Shown: positions 62,804-64,000 of the stretch, piece by piece | How positions within the stretch are numbered: position 1 is the stretch's first letter | Layout: each line of letters starts with the position of its first letter | NCBI RefSeq assembly: GCF_014252075.1 | Contig: NZ_CP059209.1 | Span: 291,001-355,000 of the forward strand | Direction: 5' to 3' | From: Blattabacterium cuenoti | GTDB lineage: Bacteria; Bacteroidota; Bacteroidia; Flavobacteriales; Blattabacteriaceae | DNA: 64,000 bases | The notes under the pieces: model-generated | What the model saw: the letters and a program-made list of their open reading frames with translations, nothing else | The model's database searches: none | What the model was told of the DNA's origin: nothing | Position numbers and translations under genes: made by a program

Positions 62804-64000
62804 ATGGAAACACACCCTATTGCAGAAAAAGAAGGATGGAAAGTTGGAAAAGATTTTCCTGTTTGGGCTAACAATGAATTATATTTGACTACAATTAAAG
62901 GTGGATACTTATTAGATGGAGAAACTCCTTTTGAAGCATACAAAAGATTAGCAAAAAATGCAGCAAAAATTCTTAAAAAGCCAAAAATAGAAGGAGATTT
63001 TTTTAATATTTTTTGGAAAGGGTGGCTAATTCCTTCTACTCCAGTAATGGTAAACCTAGGAACAGAAAAAGGTTTACCGATCAGTTGTTTTTCGGGAAGA
63101 ATTGGAGATAGCATGTATGAGATATATAGAAAAAATTTAGAGATGGCTATACTTAGTAAACATGGAGGAGGAACATCATATGATTTTAGTTTGGTTAGAT
63201 CTGTAGGTAGTCCTATAAAAAATGGAACATTAGGAACTTCTGATGGAATTATTCCTTTTATTAAATCATATGATAGTGCAATAGTGGCTAGTAAACAAGG
63301 TAGAACACGAAGAGGTGCTGTAGCTATCTATTTAAATATAGAACATAAAGAGTATCCAGAATTTCTAAAAATAAGAGAACCTAAAGGGGATATTAATCGT
63401 CAATGTCACAATGTTCATCAGGGCGTGATAATTTCTAATTCATTTATGGAAAATGTATTGAAAAAAAACGGAAAAGAAAGAGCTTTGTGGCTAAATACTC
63501 TTAAAGAACGTGTAAAAACAGGAGAACCATATCTCTTTTTCAAAGACAATGCTAATCAAAATCTTCCAGAAAATTGGAAAAAAAACGGATTAAAAATACA
63601 TCATAGTAACCTCTGTTCAGAGATAATGTTACCAACAGACGAAAATCATACTCTTGTATGCTGTCTTTCTTCTCTAAATCTATATAAATATGTAGAATGG
63701 AAAAATTCAAAAACTGTTTTTTATGCTATTTTATTTCTTGATGCTGTTTTGCAAGAATTTATTGATAAAGGGAAAAATATAAGAGGAATAGAGGATGCTG
63801 TTCGTTTTGCAGAAAAAAGTAGAGCTTTGGGATTGGGGGCTTTAGGTTGGCATTCGTATTTACAATCTAACATGATTCCTTTTATCTCTGTTAAATCTGA
63901 AATATTGACACATAATATATTTAGAAAAATACAATTGGAATCTCAAAAAGCTACTAAGTATTTAGCTAAAGAATATGGGGAATCAGAATGGAATATAGGA
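62804..64000 (+). CDS. nrdA: Ribonucleoside-diphosphate reductase alpha subunit, 3' end cut by window edge
   Basis: Large subunit of class I ribonucleotide reductase, reducing ribonucleotides for DNA synthesis. The frame is open from ATG 62804 to the window end (399 codons). It has FWKGWLIPSTPVMVNLGT, the redox Cys in GLPISCFSGRIGD, HGGGTSYDFSLVRSVGSPI, and the active-site region HSNLCSEIMLP containing the conserved N-x-C-x-E. There is no N-terminal ATP-cone: the first 60 residues go straight into the catalytic fold, so the usual dATP activity control is missing at this end. Alternative names are nrdE or nrdA; the beta subunit is outside the window. Confidence 0.9.
   Translation, partial: METHPIAEKEGWKVGKDFPVWANNELYLTTIKGGYLLDGETPFEAYKRLAKNAAKILKKPKIEGDFFNIFWKGWLIPSTPVMVNLGTEKGLPISCFSGRIGDSMYEIYRKNLEMAILSKHGGGTSYDFSLVRSVGSPIKNGTLGTSDGIIPFIKSYDSAIVASKQGRTRRGAVAIYLNIEHKEYPEFLKIREPKGDINRQCHNVHQGVIISNSFMENVLKKNGKERALWLNTLKERVKTGEPYLFFKDNANQNLPENWKKNGLKIHHSNLCSEIMLPTDENHTLVCCLSSLNLYKYVEWKNSKTVFYAILFLDAVLQEFIDKGKNIRGIEDAVRFAEKSRALGLGALGWHSYLQSNMIPFISVKSEILTHNIFRKIQLESQKATKYLAKEYGESEWNIG

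Noticed and set aside
62794..63114. 106-codon minus-strand frame at the start of nrdA
   Set aside because: The plus strand encodes the conserved N-terminus of ribonucleotide reductase here, so the minus frame is a shadow.
1..64000. CRISPR arrays, insertion sequences, prophage or toxin-antitoxin genes
   Set aside because: No regularly spaced repeats, transposase motifs or phage genes were seen; all confident genes are housekeeping or biosynthetic.

Overview
The window is a stretch of a very AT-rich, tightly packed bacterial chromosome. It looks like a reduced genome of an obligate insect endosymbiont in the Flavobacteriales; my best guess is Blattabacterium, the cockroach fat-body symbiont. 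The evidence is Bacteroidetes-type protein architecture: DnaE with an N-terminal proofreading exonuclease, DAHP synthase fused to chorismate mutase, an ArgF' type transcarbamylase, DnaG without zinc ligands, and promoters of the form TTG-N18-20-TAnnTTTG. Other signs are near-zero intergenic space, shortened housekeeping proteins, almost no transcriptional regulators, no mobile elements and no CRISPR. The genus is inferred and was not tested by a search. No stretch longer than about 300 bases lacks a gene; the longest gaps (about 120-190 bases) are leaders or promoter regions and are described below.

Layout: 1-1.4 kb, end of argH (-). 1.5-8 kb, gyrB, uppP, truB, rpsP(-), tRNA-Gln, a glutamate/dicarboxylate symporter, a frame-broken mvaD and tRNA-His. 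8-14.6 kb, aspC(-), rsmG, an amidohydrolase of unknown substrate, lysS(-), lipB, mtaB(-). 14.7-24 kb, a long minus-strand run reading pheA, aminotransferase, tyrA, DAHP synthase/chorismate mutase, metK, fabI, rpe, dnaG, peroxiredoxin. 24-30 kb, mntH(+), then the minus-strand group mnmE, gltX, rpsF, rpsR, rplI. 29.7-36.5 kb, plus-strand prmC (frame-broken), ligA, lon, lysA, tRNA-Ser. 36.5-45 kb, metG(-), a polA reduced to its 5'-3' exonuclease, nadD(-, frame-broken), an outer-membrane porin(-), ftsK, an LptF/G permease, ribB, tRNA-Asp(-), trxA(-). 45.3-56.3 kb, a minus-strand arginine/carbamoyl-phosphate operon in the order argG (with a fused acetyltransferase), argC, argD, carA, carB, argF', argB, argE. 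56.5-64 kb, dnaE(-), rpsA(+) and the start of a ribonucleotide reductase large subunit.

Metabolically the window is dominated by production of amino acids a host would need: arginine from glutamate and carbamoyl phosphate, phenylalanine/tyrosine from the shikimate pathway, and lysine (last step). It also carries minimal replication, translation and envelope genes.

The most unusual observations are these. Three conserved genes (mvaD, prmC, nadD) are each split by a one-base length error in a run of 10-11 A residues, while the sequence on both sides remains well conserved; this fits rescue by RNA-polymerase slippage at poly(A) or, alternatively, homopolymer sequencing errors. A GNAT acetyltransferase and argininosuccinate synthase form one 593-residue reading frame with no usable start codon at the junction. 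Several replication proteins (PolA, FtsK, DnaG) are trimmed or altered.
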